64,000 bases of DNA, taken from the NCBI RefSeq assembly GCF_000225505.1, contig NZ_BACI01000002.1, positions 143,989-207,988 on the forward strand, read 5' to 3'. The notes beneath the pieces are model-generated. The model was not told the origin of the DNA. It did not search any database and worked only from the letters and a program-made list of their open reading frames with translations. A program made the translations under genes and the position numbers. This document shows, piece after piece, positions 1 through 10,398 of this stretch. Each line of letters starts with the position of its first letter. Within the stretch, counting starts at the first letter, position 1. This DNA comes from Gordonia alkanivorans NBRC 16433 (GTDB taxonomy: Bacteria; Actinomycetota; Actinomycetes; Mycobacteriales; Mycobacteriaceae).

Positions 1-557
1 AGGGTGGCCGGGTCGCCGGAGCCGAGGGTCGAACGGCGCTTGATGACCTCGTCGTCGTGGACCTCGGCACCGGCGGCGACGAGTTCGTCGAGCGCGCCGG
101 GCGCGTCGGAGCGGTCGATTTGGAAGACCGTGACCGGCTCGGTGAGCGAGTCGATGGATTCGAAGGCGGCACGGTGGCCGTCGTCCTCGAGGATGATCGC
201 GACGGCGCCGGAATCGCGCACGATCCACTCGATCTGGCTCGCCGAGGACGAGTCGTAGATCGGCACGGTGATCGCGCCGGCCGACCAGATGGCGAAGTCG
301 AAGAGATTCCACTCGAGGCGGGTGCGGGAGAGGAGGGCGACGCGGTCGCCCGGGTTGACGCCGGAGGCGATCAGACCCTTGGCGATCGACGAGATGCGTG
401 CTGCGGCATCGGCAGCGGTGATGGGCGTCCACTCGCCGCCCTGCTTCTGGCGGAACACGACGTGCTGAGGTGATCGCTGTGCCAGGTCGAAAATGATGTT
501 CGTGCAGTTCTCGTCATCGGCGATCGAGAACTTCGCAGGCACGCTGTACTCACTCAT
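1..557 (-). CDS. fadD15: Long-chain fatty-acid-CoA ligase, N-terminal part (runs off the window)
   Basis: This is the first ~185 codons of an AMP-forming acyl-CoA synthetase, read from ATG at 557 to the window edge. The translation shows the typical N-terminal region of the ANL superfamily: a segment GVNPGDRVALLSRTRLEW followed by GAITVPIYDSSSASQIEW, where substrate and nucleotide lobes begin. The ATP-binding STG-rich loop and the catalytic C-terminal domain lie outside. The family activates long-chain fatty acids to acyl-CoA through an acyl-adenylate. The FadD15 assignment rests on sequence style and on the divergent SRPBCC pair, which matches M. tuberculosis Rv2187 next to Rv2186c-Rv2185c. 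It is transcribed divergently from the gene starting at 680. Confidence 0.85.
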   Translation of the reverse strand, partial: MSEYSVPAKFSIADDENCTNIIFDLAQRSPQHVVFRQKQGGEWTPITAADAAARISSIAKGLIASGVNPGDRVALLSRTRLEWNLFDFAIWSAGAITVPIYDSSSASQIEWIVRDSGAVAIILEDDGHRAAFESIDSLTEPVTVFQIDRSDAPGALDELVAAGAEVHDDEVIKRRSTLGSGDPAT

Positions 558-679
558 CGTGGTTACCCTCCAGTAGATGCCGTTCAACCGATCGTATCCC
601 TGCAGCAAATCGCAACGATCACCCACTGCCGTTCGGGTGCACTACCCTGCGCCGACGCGAGTATGTGAAGCTAGTGGGC

Positions 680-1108
680 GTGACGAGCATCCAGGTGGCC
701 GACGAGGTTTTCGTCGCCGCGGCACCACGTCTGGCCGCTGCCGTGGTCGGCGACCCCGCCAACTGGCGGCGATGGTGGCCAGACCTGCGTCTGGCGGTCA
801 CCGAAGACCGTGCGGAGCAAGGGGTCCGGTGGCGGGTCGACGGGCCGGTGGCCGGGACGATGGAGATCTGGAACGAAGCGGTCCTCGACGGCTTCATCCT
901 CCATTACTTCCTCCACGCCGAACCGGCAGGCCCTCTGCCCGGTGAACGGGGAGACGACCCTCGCGCCCGTGCCGATGCGCTGGCCGAGGAGAACAAGCGC
1001 CGTCGGGTCGCGGGCAAGGACATGTCCTTCGAGGTGAAGCAGCTCCTCGAGGCAGGTCGGCACGTCGGCGGTCCGGCCGCCGGTGCCGAGACCGCGGAGG
1101 CCGTGTGA
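680..1108 (+). CDS. SRPBCC (START-like) family protein
   Basis: A 142-residue protein resembling M. tuberculosis Rv2186c. The N-terminus VADEVFVAAAPRLAAAV then NWRRWWPDLRL is typical of polyketide cyclase/SRPBCC domains, which form a deep hydrophobic ligand cavity; no substrate can be read from sequence. I chose GTG 680 because the domain starts just after it; in-frame GTGs at 665 and 674 would add a few residues. The stop TGA at 1106-1108 overlaps the next gene's ATG (TGATG), so the two SRPBCC genes are probably translationally coupled. It lies divergent to the acyl-CoA ligase, so a lipid-related role is possible but inferred. Confidence 0.75.
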   Translation: MTSIQVADEVFVAAAPRLAAAVVGDPANWRRWWPDLRLAVTEDRAEQGVRWRVDGPVAGTMEIWNEAVLDGFILHYFLHAEPAGPLPGERGDDPRARADALAEENKRRRVAGKDMSFEVKQLLEAGRHVGGPAAGAETAEAV

Positions 1109-1545
1109 TGGCCGATCACACCGAACGCGACATCGTCATCGGCGCCGACGCCGAGGACATTCTCGCCGTCATCTCTGATTTCGAGCACTACCCGGACTGG
1201 GTCACCGCGGCGCGCGAGGTCGAGGTGCTGCGCACCGACGACGCCGGGCGCGCGCTCGAGGTGCGGTTCGTGCTCGACGCGGGTGTCCTGCAGGACACGT
1301 ATGTACTTTCCTACGAGTGGGATCCGGAGGGGACCTCGGTCTCGTGGCGGCTGGTCTCCAGTGATCTGCAGAAGGACCAGCGCGGCCGCTACATCCTGAC
1401 CCAGCAGGTCCCGGGCTCGACCAAGGTCTCCTATGAGCTCATGGTCGATCTGCAGGTGCCGATGATCGGACAGCTGAAACGCCGTGCGGAGAAGGCGATC
1501 ACCGATGCCGCGCTGCACGACCTGAAGAAGAGGGTCGAAGGCTGA
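1108..1545 (+). CDS. SRPBCC family protein (Rv2185c/TB16.3-like)
   Basis: A 145-residue START-like protein. IVIGADAEDILAVISDFEHY with PDW is the classic first beta-strand and helix of the polyketide cyclase/dehydrase family, and the central part (LSYEWDPEGTSVSWRLV) fits the remaining sheet. The family binds hydrophobic ligands, and orthologues sit at this position across Mycobacteriales. ATG 1108 is preferred over the GTG at 1105 because it makes a TGATG overlap with the preceding stop. The next gene begins about 20 nt after its stop, so genes 680-4378 look like one operon. Ligand and exact role are unknown. Confidence 0.8.
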   Translation: MADHTERDIVIGADAEDILAVISDFEHYPDWVTAAREVEVLRTDDAGRALEVRFVLDAGVLQDTYVLSYEWDPEGTSVSWRLVSSDLQKDQRGRYILTQQVPGSTKVSYELMVDLQVPMIGQLKRRAEKAITDAALHDLKKRVEG

Positions 1546-1565
1546 TCGATCTCACACCCATACAT

Positions 1566-2759
1566 GTGGTGCTCGGTCCGGGAGGCTCCGGTGTCTCCGC
1601 TGTCGCCGCCGCGGCGGCCTCCCAACGGCCCAGCACGCCTCGGGATTCCCGTCATGCCGTCACCCGGCCGGAGCAGCACACGCTGCTCATCACCATCGAC
1701 CGCTGGTCGCCGGTACACGACTGGGCCCGGGTCTACCGGCAGCCCGGTGAGCCGGTGGCGGTGTCGAAGTTCCTGCACCTGCTGACCCTCGACCGACTGG
1801 ATCTGACCGAGCGCACCTGGTCGGCGTTCGTCGACCTCCTCGAGCACACCGCGGGCCGCAGCAAGGCCGTCCTGCCCGGGGTAGGAACCCTCTCCGGCAT
1901 CGACGCCGCGGAGCTCACCTCGCTCCCGGGTATCGACGACTTCCTGCTGCTGCGTCGTATCCGCGACGAGGCGACGAGCGGGCGGTGGCAACGGATCATC
2001 GTCGACTGCTCGGGATGCGGCGACCCGTTGCAGTTCCTGCGCGGGGGATCGGTGCTGAGCCAGGCGCTCAGCCGCTTCTGGCCGCGGCACCGACGCCTCG
2101 CGACGGCGTCCGAGCGGCCGGTGATGGCCCCGCTGACCGCCGCCGTCGACGCCATCGACCGCGACTGTGCCGATGTCGCAGAGCTGTTCGCCGACGCGCA
2201 TGCGGTTGCCGTCCATCTGGTGCTCGGCTCCGACGACCGTGCCCGCCGCCTCGCGGATCACTATCTCGCCGGGGCCGACGTCATGGGACTGCCGCTGACG
2301 TCGGTCCAGGTGAACCGTGGCGTGGGTGCGGAGTCCCCCGAGGACCTCGCCGCACACGTCGAGGCGTTGCTCGACGGCCCCGACGGTTGCCGCGGCGTAA
2401 GGGTGGCCCTGGTGGACAGGTCCGCCGAGACGATCGATCGCATGGCCCGGCTGCGCAAGCTCGCGGTCCGGCTGCCCGATCCGCACGGCATCGCACGCGG
2501 CTCGGCCGCGTCGGTCGTGGAGACCGTCGCCGGGACCGAGACCGCCTTCCGGTTGTCGTGGCCGCAACGCCTGCCCGAACCGGATTCGCTGGCCCTCGGG
2601 CGCAGCGGCGACGACCTGCTCGTGACGATCTCCGGCTTCCGCCATCCGGTGCGTCTGCCGTCGGTGTTGCGCCGGTGCACCGTCGTCGACGCGGCGTGGG
2701 AGGACGGGCGGTTGACCGTCGGCTTCGTCCCCGACCCCGCGGTCTGGCCGCGCCGGTAG
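1566..2759 (+). CDS. ArsA-like ATPase-fold protein with degenerate P-loop (Rv2184c-like)
   Basis: A 397-residue protein with the architecture of the ArsA/GET3-type family. It opens with a glycine-rich loop GPGGSGVSAV, has a central segment RIIVDCSGCGDPLQFLRG in the place of the ArsA switch region, then HLVLGSDDRARRLADHY, and ends in a ~60-residue beta-rich part (LLVTISGFRHPVRLPSVL) resembling the HSP20-like domain of bacterial ArsA proteins. The Walker A lysine is replaced by valine, so classical ATP hydrolysis is doubtful. The start is uncertain: GTG 1566 puts the loop at the extreme N-terminus, and the frame stays open upstream through a CTG at 1542. It follows the SRPBCC genes in what looks like one operon. 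Confidence 0.7.
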   Translation: MVLGPGGSGVSAVAAAAASQRPSTPRDSRHAVTRPEQHTLLITIDRWSPVHDWARVYRQPGEPVAVSKFLHLLTLDRLDLTERTWSAFVDLLEHTAGRSKAVLPGVGTLSGIDAAELTSLPGIDDFLLLRRIRDEATSGRWQRIIVDCSGCGDPLQFLRGGSVLSQALSRFWPRHRRLATASERPVMAPLTAAVDAIDRDCADVAELFADAHAVAVHLVLGSDDRARRLADHYLAGADVMGLPLTSVQVNRGVGAESPEDLAAHVEALLDGPDGCRGVRVALVDRSAETIDRMARLRKLAVRLPDPHGIARGSAASVVETVAGTETAFRLSWPQRLPEPDSLALGRSGDDLLVTISGFRHPVRLPSVLRRCTVVDAAWEDGRLTVGFVPDPAVWPRR

Positions 2760-2939
2760 TCGGCGTCGCACGGCCACCGGGTAGGTTCGAAGACCGCCCG
2801 GCTCGTGGAGAACACAGACTCGTGGAGATCACACGGTCGGCGGCCACACGGTACGGTGCTGGGACGCCCGTCCACCCAGGGTGGCGGGAGCCAGCGGCAT
2901 GAGGCCTCCGGGTACCAGCGGCGAGGGGAGAGAACGCGA

Positions 2940-3374
2940 ATGGGCACGGACGAGGGGACGTCACGGGGTGACGGGCCCGGTCGTGACGACCGCGGTGCTG
3001 CGCAGGGCGATCCGGTCCGGGACCTCTTACTCGGGTTGGCCGGTCAGATCGACGCGCTGGCAGCTCTCTTCGCAGGTGGTCGGCAGGAAGCGACCGCCGC
3101 GGCCTCCGGGTATGCCGCCGCGTTCGGCACCGACGGACCCGTCGGTCATGCGCTGGCCGGTGCGTCGGGGGAGATCAGCACGCTGCTGAGTGAGATCGGT
3201 GACCTCGTCGCCCGGCTCCTCGCGGCGGTCATCACCGTCCTCGAGGCCATCGCCGAAGCATTGCGGTCAGCCCCCAGCATGGTCTCCGAACCCCGGCACT
3301 ACGAGCCGATCGCGGTCCGGATCGGCACCTCCCGACGCTCCGACGCACACAGCGGACCCGACGAGGAGCAGTGA
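2940..3374 (+). CDS. Conserved hypothetical protein (Rv2183c position)
   Basis: A 144-residue protein I recognise only by position between the ArsA-like gene and the acyltransferase block. The first ~25 residues are polar and Gly/Asp-rich. Two amphipathic to hydrophobic helical stretches follow (VRDLLLGLAGQIDALAALF and LLSEIGDLVARLLAAVITVL), then a polar tail. It may be peripheral to the membrane, but no convincing transmembrane helix or signal peptide is present. ATG 2940 is chosen because a purine-rich ribosome-binding sequence (GAGGGGAGAG) lies just upstream; the open frame extends further. Its TGA overlaps the glucokinase ATG (TGATG). Function unknown. Confidence 0.65.
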   Translation: MGTDEGTSRGDGPGRDDRGAAQGDPVRDLLLGLAGQIDALAALFAGGRQEATAAASGYAAAFGTDGPVGHALAGASGEISTLLSEIGDLVARLLAAVITVLEAIAEALRSAPSMVSEPRHYEPIAVRIGTSRRSDAHSGPDEEQ

Positions 3375-4378
3375 TGGGTGAGCTGACGATCGGGATCGAC
3401 ATCGGCGGCACCAGCGTGCGGGCGTCGGTGGTCGACGACCGCGGCACGATGCTCGACACCCTGCGCGCCCAGACCCCGTCGACGGTCGAGGCCCTCGAAC
3501 ACTGTCTGGACCGTCTCGTCGGCGAGCTGACCTCGCGCTGGGACGCGAAGGCCGTCGGGCTCGCGATCGCCGGCTTCCTCACCACCGACCGCAGCATCGT
3601 CCGGTTCGCACCCCACCTGCCGTGGCGTGAGGCCCCCGTGGCCGAGGACATGACCCGACGCGTCGGCATCCCGGTGTTCGCCGAACACGACGCCAACGCG
3701 GCGGCCGTCGCGGAGGTGCGGTTCGGTGCCGCCGCCCGCGGGCACAACACCGTGGTGCTGGCCATCGGTACCGGTATCGGCGCCGGGTTCGTGATCGACG
3801 GCGAGATCTACCGCGGGAGCTACGGCGTCGCACCGGAACTCGGACATCTCACGATCGTCCCCGACGGGCGCGCCTGCGCCTGCGGCAAACGCGGTTGCTG
3901 GGAACGGTATTGCAGCGGAACGGCTCTGGTCGACACGGTGGTCGAACTGCTGGCCGACGGTGCGCCCGTGAACGGCGACTGGGGACGCAGCCAACTCGCC
4001 GCCGACGTGGCCGCCGACCCCGGTTCACTGACCGGACGCCGGGTCGCGGGTGCGGCCGCCGACGGCGACGCGGTGGCCCTGGCGGCCTTCGCCCGCTTCG
4101 CGACCTCCCTGGGGCAGGGGCTGGCGATGATCGCCGACATCTTCGACCCCGACCTGATCGTGCTGGCCGGTGGCGTCGGCGCGGCGTCGGGTCTGTTCCT
4201 CGACGAGGCCCGCGAACACTACGCGCGTCAGGTCACCGGTGCCGGCCACCGTCAGCTCGCCCGCATCCGCGGCACCCAGCTCGGCGAGACGGCCGGCGTC
4301 GTCGGCGCGGCCGAGGTTGCGCGCCAAGGACTTCGGGCTGCGACGAGTCAGTCTGCGCCGCCGTCGGCCGCCCGCTGA
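3374..4378 (+). CDS. glk: ROK-family glucokinase
   Basis: A 334-residue sugar kinase of the ROK family, predicted to phosphorylate glucose with ATP in the cytoplasm. Seen in order: the phosphate-1 loop DIGGT at residues 9-13, the catalytic EHDAN at 104-108 (Asp as base), GTGIGAG at 132-138 (phosphate-2), and the ROK zinc signature with His158 and a Cys cluster CACGKRGCWE at 168-177, followed by the adenosine region LAGGV. All key residues are present. It starts in a TGATG overlap with the preceding gene (GTG 3371 is an alternative). Its place directly upstream of a phospholipid acyltransferase is not found in the M. tuberculosis version of this block, as I recall it. Specificity for glucose is by family analogy. 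Confidence 0.85.
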   Translation: MGELTIGIDIGGTSVRASVVDDRGTMLDTLRAQTPSTVEALEHCLDRLVGELTSRWDAKAVGLAIAGFLTTDRSIVRFAPHLPWREAPVAEDMTRRVGIPVFAEHDANAAAVAEVRFGAAARGHNTVVLAIGTGIGAGFVIDGEIYRGSYGVAPELGHLTIVPDGRACACGKRGCWERYCSGTALVDTVVELLADGAPVNGDWGRSQLAADVAADPGSLTGRRVAGAAADGDAVALAAFARFATSLGQGLAMIADIFDPDLIVLAGGVGAASGLFLDEAREHYARQVTGAGHRQLARIRGTQLGETAGVVGAAEVARQGLRAATSQSAPPSAAR

Positions 4379-4515
4379 CCAAACCGGAGAGGTCGGTACG
4401 GTCCGACGCAGGTATGGTCTTGATGTCGGGACCAAGGGGTGAGGGGTTCGGGCAGTGGGGGTCCGATGTCGACAGCGACGTCGGGTCGAGTTCGTGGCGC
4501 GGCGAGGAGAGTCTC

Positions 4516-5223
4516 ATGTGGTACTGGGCGTTCAAGTACATCTTCCTGGGACCGATCCTCCGTGTCCTCGGTCGCCCGACCATCGAAGGGCATGAGAACA
4601 TCCCGACCGACGGGCCCGCGATCCTCGCGAGCAACCACCTGGCGGTGATGGACAGCTTCTTCCTGCCGCTGATGGTCGACCGCCGCATCTACTTCCTCGC
4701 CAAGAGCGAATACTTCACCGGCACCGGACTCAAGGGTGCATTCCAGCGGTGGTTCTTCACCGCGGTCGGACAGATCCCCATCGACCGGTCGGGCGCTGCC
4801 GCCGCCGAGGGCGCCCTCACCGCAGCCCGCCGCCAGCTCGACAGCGGCAAGCTGATGGGCATGTACCCGGAGGGCACCCGCTCACCCGACGGCCGCCTGT
4901 ACAAGGGCAAGACCGGGCTCGCACGTCTGGCCATGGACACCGGCGTGCCGGTCATCCCGGTCGCCATGATCGACACCCACAAGTTCAACCCGCCCGGGTC
5001 CGTCCTCCCGCGCCCCACCAAGGTGACCGTGCGCATCGGCAAGCCCCTCGACTTCTCCCGCTTCGAGGGCATGGAGGGCAACCGCTACATCGAGCGCGCC
5101 GTCACCGACGAGATCATGTACGAGCTCATGCAGCTCTCCGGCCAGCAGTACGTCGACGTCTACGCCGCGAGCCTCAAGAACAAGGCGCCGGCGGTCGAGT
5201 CGCCGGCCGCCGACGCTGCCTGA
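4516..5223 (+). CDS. 1-acyl-sn-glycerol-3-phosphate acyltransferase (PlsC-type)
   Basis: A 235-residue acyltransferase related to Rv2182c, making phosphatidic acid from lysophosphatidic acid at the membrane. Motif I is NHLAVMD (HX4D), the substrate motif is YPEGTRSPDG, and VIPVAMID follows as the last conserved block. An N-terminal hydrophobic stretch (WAFKYIFLGPILRVLG) probably associates with the membrane. ATG 4516 is supported by GAGGAGA seven nt upstream; ATGs at 4414 and 4423 are also in frame and would add about 31-34 residues, with a possible -10 TATGGT at 4413-4418. The gene lies 137 nt after glk, so it may have its own promoter, and converges on the GT87-Nudix gene. Confidence 0.85.
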   Translation: MWYWAFKYIFLGPILRVLGRPTIEGHENIPTDGPAILASNHLAVMDSFFLPLMVDRRIYFLAKSEYFTGTGLKGAFQRWFFTAVGQIPIDRSGAAAAEGALTAARRQLDSGKLMGMYPEGTRSPDGRLYKGKTGLARLAMDTGVPVIPVAMIDTHKFNPPGSVLPRPTKVTVRIGKPLDFSRFEGMEGNRYIERAVTDEIMYELMQLSGQQYVDVYAASLKNKAPAVESPAADAA

Positions 5224-5253
5224 GCAGGGATACGGTTCGGCCCTGCGAGGCTC

Positions 5254-5314
5254 GCTGCGCTCGCACCTCAGGGAGCGAGGGGGGCGCTGCGCTCGCACCT
5301 CAGGGAGCGAGGGG
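5254..5314. repeat. Two 29-nt direct repeats between convergent genes
   Basis: Identical copies at 5254-5282 and 5286-5314 begin GCTGCGCTCGCACCTCAGG, at a 32-nt period. The preceding CCCTGCGAGG can pair with ACCTCAGGG, so the units are partly self-complementary. The position between two converging stop codons suggests a REP-like element or transcript end. There is no terminal T-run. Confidence 0.7.
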
Positions 5315-5347
5315 CGCTCGCGCTGAGGGAACAACAGAGCGAGCCGG

Positions 5348-6955
5348 CTATCCCGCTTCGCCCACGCGCGCCTCGTCGAGGACGACGCACAGCTCGGGAA
5401 TCCAGTCGCGATCGGCGGGGACGACGTCGTCGAGGTCGAGCCGGCGCAGTTCGTCGGCCGTGAACCACTGCATGTCAAGGTGTTCCAGCGCGACCGGGGT
5501 GCCGCCGCGGAGGTGTGCCCGGTAGGCGTGCAGGACGAGGCCGTTGGGCAGGGTCACCGGCTTCCCGACACCGTCGCCCGCCTCGACCTCGGCGCCGAGC
5601 TCTTCACGAATCTCCCGGGCGAGGGCGGCCGCGTGGGTCTCGCCCGATTCGACTCGGCCGCCGGGCAGTTCCCACTTGCCGGCGAGGTCGGCCGGATGGG
5701 CGCGCTGGGCGAGCAGCACCCGACCGCCGTCGACGATGGCCGCGGCCACCACGTCCTTCGGACGGTCGTCGGTCTCCGCGGCGCCGCGCGCGGAACGGGT
5801 CGCGATCAACCAACCCATCGTGACGAACGTGGCGATCGTCCAGGCCGCGCCGAACACGGCCTCGACGGCGGCAGGCGGCACGGGGCCGTATTCGATGAGG
5901 ACGCGCAGGATCCACGGGATGCCGAGGCCGGCGACCACGAGCCACAGACCGAGGATCGCGCGGGCACCGGGGCGTCGGGCGCCTGCACCGTGCACCAGCC
6001 AGATGCCCAGCGGAACGACCCAGACCCAGTGGTGGACCCAGGAGATGGGCGAGATCAGCAGTCCGAAGAACTGCACGACGAGCAGGACGCCGAGCGCGTC
6101 GGACACCGCGCGCCAGGTGAACACGACCACCACGGTGGCGACCAGGACACCGAGGAACCAGATCCAGCCGGTACCGACGTCGAAGCCGACGAACCGCGAC
6201 AGCGTCCCGCGCAGACTCTGGTTGATGACCGCCTCGACGGGGCCGATCCGTTCGGCGTCCCCGAAGAGGGTGCCGTAGTAGGTCCGGGTGACCTCCGGGA
6301 AGAGCAGCAGACAGCCGAGGACGGTGAAGACGAAGGCGAACGCCGCCGACAGCGCGCCCCACGGCTTGCGGACGACGAGGTACCAGAGGCCGCTGATCGC
6401 CGGGGTGAGCTTGATGCCGGCCATCAGACCGATCAGCGCTCCACCCGCGAGCACACCGCGTTCGCTCGGGGTCCCGTCGGCGCGGCGTGCCCAGGAGATC
6501 GCCAGCAGGGTGCCGAGCATGAGGAAGACGTTGATCTGGCCGTAGTCCAGGGTCACCCGGACCGGTTCGCACCAGATGGCCGGTGCGGTCCACAGCGCGG
6601 CGAGCGCGTGGACGTCGGTGGTGCGGCCGCAGAGTCGGAGCGAGAGGACCACGCACGCGTAGAGGGCCGCGAAGGTCGCGAGCTGCCAGCCGATCGCCAC
6701 GACGTCCCACGGGATCAGCGACAGGGGATAGAGGACCACCGCGGCGAACGGCGGATAGGTGAAGGGGAGCGCGAAGTCCGTCTCACCGGAATAGGTGAAC
6801 AAATAGAGCGACCCGTCGGCGAGACCCGCCGAACCGTCGCGGTAAACGTGCAGGTCCACGAAGTTCCTGCCGTTCACGGTCAGCGTGTCCCAGACGAGCC
6901 GCGCGATGATCGACGCCGCCAGGAGAGCGGTCGCCAGCACAGACCTGGAGCGCAC
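5348..6955 (-). CDS. GT87 polyprenol-phosphate-mannose mannosyltransferase fused to a Nudix hydrolase domain
   Basis: A 535-residue two-domain protein. Residues 1-~395 are a multi-helix membrane GT-C glycosyltransferase of the GT87/DUF2029 family like Rv2181, which adds alpha-1,2-mannose to lipomannan/LAM from polyprenyl-phosphate-mannose. Visible are DLHVYRDG with its acidic residues in the first outside loop, FTYPPFAAV, and repeated hydrophobic segments. Residues ~401-535 are a complete Nudix domain: the box starts at Gly433 and keeps the GX5EX7REUXEEXGU spacing with REIREELG. MutT-type Nudix enzymes hydrolyse nucleoside diphosphate-linked compounds. The M. tuberculosis protein lacks this extension, as I recall (~427 residues). 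Start GTG 6955. It faces the exoribonuclease gene. Confidence 0.85.
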   Translation of the reverse strand: MRSRSVLATALLAASIIARLVWDTLTVNGRNFVDLHVYRDGSAGLADGSLYLFTYSGETDFALPFTYPPFAAVVLYPLSLIPWDVVAIGWQLATFAALYACVVLSLRLCGRTTDVHALAALWTAPAIWCEPVRVTLDYGQINVFLMLGTLLAISWARRADGTPSERGVLAGGALIGLMAGIKLTPAISGLWYLVVRKPWGALSAAFAFVFTVLGCLLLFPEVTRTYYGTLFGDAERIGPVEAVINQSLRGTLSRFVGFDVGTGWIWFLGVLVATVVVVFTWRAVSDALGVLLVVQFFGLLISPISWVHHWVWVVPLGIWLVHGAGARRPGARAILGLWLVVAGLGIPWILRVLIEYGPVPPAAVEAVFGAAWTIATFVTMGWLIATRSARGAAETDDRPKDVVAAAIVDGGRVLLAQRAHPADLAGKWELPGGRVESGETHAAALAREIREELGAEVEAGDGVGKPVTLPNGLVLHAYRAHLRGGTPVALEHLDMQWFTADELRRLDLDDVVPADRDWIPELCVVLDEARVGEAG

Positions 6956-7075
6956 GAATTACCAGGGTAGCCAGCAAAGGACGGCAATGGCGAAACGTGA
7001 CTCGTCCGGGCGCGTATCCGCGCCCCATCTCGCCGCGCGTCGAGGCCGTCCGGGGCGGGTGTGAATACTGTCCCC

Positions 7076-9009
<1,934 letters not shown>

Positions 9010-9012
9010 GGT

Positions 9013-10260
9013 TCAGCCGATCGTGAGATAGGTGCTGCCGACCCAGAACCCGGCAGCACCGAGGCCCACGGCGAGCAACAGCACCAGGAGAATCCACAGG
9101 AACGCGCCCAGTCGCCCGCCTCCGCTCAGGTCGGGTTCGAGCGGGTCCTGGTCGCGCGCGGCGACGACGCCTCGGCCCCGTGAATCCGCCCGGTTCTCGC
9201 GCCCACGCGCGGGCGCGGGCCGATCATCCGCGTCGCCGACCCCGGCGACCGGGCGGACCGGTGCCGCGGGGGAATCCGGCGACGACGATCCGGGCTCGTA
9301 GGGCCCCGGAGCCGACTGGACCCGGGTGTCGTGGCCGACCGCACCGGCTGCGTGGTAGCGCGACTTCATCTCTCGCTCACGGGACCGCTTCGGTGCGGGC
9401 ACCGTGAAGGGCGGCAGGTCGAGGTCGTCGGCGGCCGCGAGCAGCGCATGCTGCATCTCGAAACCGTCGGCGAAGCGGTCGGCCGGATTGCGTTCCGTCG
9501 CGCGCAGCACGATCTCGTCGAACTCCGCGGGGACGCCGGCGATCACGTCACCCGGGGCGGGGACGTCGTAGGTGAGTCGCTGGTAGGCCAGTGACAGCGG
9601 CGAGTCCCCGTGGAAAGGGGTTCGGCCGGTGAGCAATTCGAACATCATCACGCCCATGGAGTAGACGTCGCTACGGGCGTCGGCGTGGGTGGACTCGACC
9701 TGTTCGGGGGACAGGTAGGCGGCGGTGCCGAGGATGACGCTGGCCGAGGTGACCCCTGCCTCGGCGACGGCGCGTACGAGACCGAAGTCGGCGACCTTGA
9801 CCTCGCCGGCGTCGGAGATCAGCACGTTCTCCGGCTTGACGTCGCGGTGAACGAGGCCCGCGGCATGCGCCGTCCCGAGGCCGCCGAGCACGGGTTCGGC
9901 GACGGCGACCACCGCATGCGGCGGCATCGGACCTCGTTCGCGGAGGAGCTCACGAAGGCTGCCGCCGTCGACGAGTTCCATGACCAGGAAGGCGATGCCG
10001 TTGTCGATGCCCTGGTCGTAGACCGCGACGAGACCCGGGTGTTTGAGGCCGGCGACCGCACGCGCCTCGAACTCGAAGCGGCGCAGGAACTGCGGGTCGC
10101 CCGAGTACCGGGAGTCCATCACCTTGACCGCGACCTCGCGTCCGAGCCGGAGGTCGACACCGAGGTAGACCGCCGACATTCCGCCCCGCGCGATGGGGGC
10201 GTCGATGCGATACCGGTCCTCGAGGACGGTCCCGAGCATCGGGTCGACGGGGGAGTTCAC
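9013..10260 (-). CDS. pknL: Membrane-anchored Ser/Thr protein kinase PknL
   Basis: A 415-residue Hanks-type kinase. The glycine loop is ARGGMSAVYLG, the ATP lysine is Lys46 in EVAVKVMD, the catalytic loop HRDVKPEN is at 138-145, DFG at 158-160, and the activation segment ends in SPEQ. A Pro/Arg-rich linker (~280-383) leads to one transmembrane helix at ~386-407, leaving only a few residues outside, so it has no sensor domain, as in mycobacterial PknL. Start GTG 10260; Met8 is an alternative. It is divergent from the DNA-binding gene at 10398, the M. tuberculosis pknL-Rv2175c arrangement, in which PknL phosphorylates that protein. It also sits next to mptA and the dcw cluster, fitting a role in wall and division control. 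Confidence 0.93.
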   Translation of the reverse strand: MNSPVDPMLGTVLEDRYRIDAPIARGGMSAVYLGVDLRLGREVAVKVMDSRYSGDPQFLRRFEFEARAVAGLKHPGLVAVYDQGIDNGIAFLVMELVDGGSLRELLRERGPMPPHAVVAVAEPVLGGLGTAHAAGLVHRDVKPENVLISDAGEVKVADFGLVRAVAEAGVTSASVILGTAAYLSPEQVESTHADARSDVYSMGVMMFELLTGRTPFHGDSPLSLAYQRLTYDVPAPGDVIAGVPAEFDEIVLRATERNPADRFADGFEMQHALLAAADDLDLPPFTVPAPKRSREREMKSRYHAAGAVGHDTRVQSAPGPYEPGSSSPDSPAAPVRPVAGVGDADDRPAPARGRENRADSRGRGVVAARDQDPLEPDLSGGGRLGAFLWILLVLLLAVGLGAAGFWVGSTYLTIG

Positions 10261-10384
10261 CCCGCTGAATCTACCTGCAGGACCAGACCGTCGGCGTCAT
10301 CACCGCGTGTGACCCACCCCGGGTGTCGGCGGTCGCGACACCGCGCGCGGAGATCGACGGTTTCATCGTGCCCGGATGTACGGC

Positions 10385-10398
10385 TACGCTTCTCCCCG
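10385..10398 (+). promoter_or_regulatory. Leaderless promoter of the Rv2175c-like gene
   Basis: A -10 TACGCT at 10385-10390 lies 7 nt before GTG 10398, with no ribosome-binding site in between. The hexamer is identical to that of aroG. Confidence 0.55.

Noticed and set aside
4414..4515. Longer N-terminus of the PlsC-type acyltransferase from ATG 4414 or 4423
   Set aside because: The extension is polar and Gly/Ser-rich without family similarity, and the Shine-Dalgarno-like GAGGAGA favours ATG 4516. It cannot be excluded.
5254..5314. CRISPR-like repeat
   Set aside because: Only two copies with a 3-nt gap; no spacers and no cas genes.
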